Assembly (NCBI GenBank): GCA_035527715.1
Contig: DATKZY010000271.1
Span: forward strand, 1 to 16,235
DNA from: DSUN01 sp035527715
GTDB lineage: Bacteria > Planctomycetota > PUPC01 > DSUN01
DNA: 16,235 bases
Reading direction: 5' to 3'
This document shows, one piece after another, positions 15,550 to 16,235 of the stretch; the stretch's first letter is position 1, and every line of letters starts with the position of its first letter. The position numbers were made by a program, and so were the translations under genes. The notes beneath the pieces were generated by a model. The model worked only from the letters and a program-made list of their open reading frames with translations. It searched no databases and had not been told where the DNA came from.

Positions 15550-15841
15550 GTTGATCTTCGCTCCGGAGACCGAGGCGGACATTGCGGAGGCCTACGCCTG
15601 GTACGAGGCCCGGCGCGCGGGGCTGGGGGAGGAGTTCCTCGGTTGCGTGGATGCCTGCATAGAGAGCATTCGCCGCACCCCACAGATCCACGCCATCGTG
15701 CATGCAAACTACCGCCGCGCGCTCGTCCGCCGCTTCCCCTACGCTGTCTTCTACGAGCATAGGGAAGCCACGCTCACGATCTACGGCGTCCTCCACACAT
15801 CCCGCAACCCAGACATGTGGCGTCGCCGCCTTCCTACGTAG
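15539..15841 (+). CDS. RelE/ParE-family toxin
   Basis: 100 residues. Family features are visible: ELIFAPETEADIAEAYAWYE at the start, a middle helix with GEEFLGCVDACIESIRRTP, the strand RRALVRRFPYAVFYEH, and the C-terminal LTIYGVLHTSRNPDMWRRR. This layout fits plasmid-stabilisation toxins of the ParE/RelE fold. The target (gyrase for ParE, ribosome-bound mRNA for RelE) cannot be told from the sequence alone. Full length for the family with no disruption. It is the last intact gene of the window. Confidence 0.87.
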   Translation: MAAELIFAPETEADIAEAYAWYEARRAGLGEEFLGCVDACIESIRRTPQIHAIVHANYRRALVRRFPYAVFYEHREATLTIYGVLHTSRNPDMWRRRLPT

Positions 15842-15867
15842 GTCCAGTGGCTCGCCTGCGGATCAGA

Positions 15868-15903
15868 CTCCGCCGCCCCAACCGCGCCGGCTGGTCGCTG
15901 TGA
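15868..15903 (+). pseudogene. Possible 3' remnant of a fourth Gfo/Idh/MocA gene
   Basis: In the frame ending at the TGA at 15901-15903 the codons read LRRPNRAGWSL-stop. The ends of paralogues 1 and 3 read LRRPYREGWSL and LRRPYREGWTL. Nine of 11 residues match paralogue 1. At DNA level, 31 of 36 bases match the end of paralogue 3. Upstream the similarity stops within a few codons, near the end of the toxin gene. The match is short, so chance or a shared repeat cannot be excluded. Confidence 0.4.
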
Positions 15904-15910
15904 CCCTTCA

Positions 15911-15928
15911 CTCCCGAACAACCGGGAG
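15911..15928 (+). terminator. Possible terminator hairpin after the toxin gene and remnant
   Basis: CTCCCG (15911-15916), a 6-nt loop and CGGGAG (15923-15928) form a perfect 6-bp stem 69 nt after the toxin stop and 7 nt after the remnant's stop. There is no T-run. Confidence 0.3.
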
Positions 15929-16095
15929 AAAGCCATCCAAGCGCCAGGCGCTGGCGACGAGCGATTCCATGGCCATCGCTTCCATTCTTGCCTCCAGTCT
16001 CGTTACGGACTCGGCACGGTGCCTGACGCCCCTGGGTTACTGGCACTGCGCCTAGCACTACAACGCTACTTTCGATGAAAGCGACCTCAACCGCC

Positions 16096-16235
16096 CGTCA
16101 TTCTGAGCGAAGGCCGCCTCTTGGCGGCCAAAGCATGCCCTGAGCGAAGCGAACGGGTCGAAGAATCTCTCTTGGCTTGCGTCCGGGCACGGAGGCTAGC
16201 CCTGTGCCAAAGGTTCAAAGCGCAGAGAGATTCTT
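16096..16235. repeat. Interspersed palindromic repeat, cut by the window edge
   Basis: The stretch begins GTCATTCTGAGCGAAGG. It contains a perfect hairpin GGCCGCC-TCTT-GGCGGCC (16112-16129), a second GAGCGAAG unit near 16142, and a perfect 12-bp inverted repeat AAGAATCTCTCT (16161-16172) / AGAGAGATTCTT (16224-16235) at the very end. From memory, CATTCTGAGCGAA...GAAGAATCTC stretches recur between genes in many environmental bacterial genomes. The element probably continues beyond the window. Confidence 0.6.

Larger units (their letters stand above)
15842..16095. other. Non-coding or decayed region right of the toxin gene
   Basis: Apart from the possible oxidoreductase remnant and the hairpin at 15911-15928, I see no convincing gene. 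On the minus strand a short frame (about 16020 down to 15910) reads as plausible protein (MEAMAMESLVASAWRLDG) but is closed by a stop on the upstream side and has no ribosome binding site, so it could be a gene fragment. Confidence 0.4.

Noticed and set aside
15834..16058. 74-codon open frame on the minus strand near the right end
   Set aside because: Overlaps the toxin stop and the possible oxidoreductase remnant, has no motif and no ribosome binding site.

Overview
This is a high-GC window from a bacterial chromosome. Its gene content suggests the PVC group, most likely a Planctomycetota-like lineage probably known from metagenomes: Tat-exported Gfo/Idh/MocA oxidoreductases, a large PQQ-type beta-propeller protein, exported beta-helix and discoidin proteins, and a TPR-glycosyltransferase-FkbM fusion. 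This assignment is inferred from gene families only; the window has no rRNA or other phylogenetic marker. I see no tRNA, rRNA, CRISPR array or complete insertion sequence. The intergenic regions are unusually rich in hairpins and interspersed repeats.

Layout. (1) Positions 1-2782 (+) hold the 3' part of a large PQQ-like beta-propeller protein, cut by the left edge. (2) Positions 2822-5510 (-) hold a two-gene operon: first a small protein with a CxxC/CxxC zinc ribbon and a C-terminal run of pentapeptide-like repeats, then, 16 nt later, a lipoprotein with two pectate-lyase-type beta-helix domains. A good promoter (TTGCGC-17-TATCAT) sits in the divergent spacer. (3) Positions 5714-8419 (+) hold a 901-residue fusion: TPR, GT9-like glycosyltransferase, FkbM methyltransferase and DUF6165. 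(4) Positions 8515-9216 (+) hold a secreted F5/8 type C (discoidin-like) protein behind a near-consensus promoter (TTGACG-17-TACAAT). (5) Positions 9398-15010 (+) hold a cluster of three paralogous Tat-exported Gfo/Idh/MocA oxidoreductases, with a ThuA-like protein between the first and second. (6) Positions 15216-15841 (+) hold a type II toxin-antitoxin pair (Unstab_antitox-type antitoxin, RelE/ParE-type toxin) with its own promoter. (7) The right end holds what looks like the last few codons of a fourth Gfo/Idh/MocA gene, then an interspersed palindromic repeat cut by the window edge.

How the genes may work together. The three oxidoreductases and the ThuA protein all appear to be exported. 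In other bacteria, Gfo/Idh/MocA enzymes encoded next to ThuA-like proteins oxidise and process sugars or glycosides. I infer an extracytoplasmic sugar-oxidation cassette that grew by tandem duplication. The discoidin and beta-helix proteins would suit carbohydrate binding or cleavage at the cell surface. The TPR-GT9-FkbM-DUF6165 protein is probably for surface glycan or lipopolysaccharide-type synthesis and need not belong to the same pathway.

The best leads are the small zinc-ribbon/pentapeptide protein, the four-domain fusion, the oxidoreductase cluster with its apparent 3' remnant beyond the toxin gene, and the families of inverted repeats between the cluster genes.
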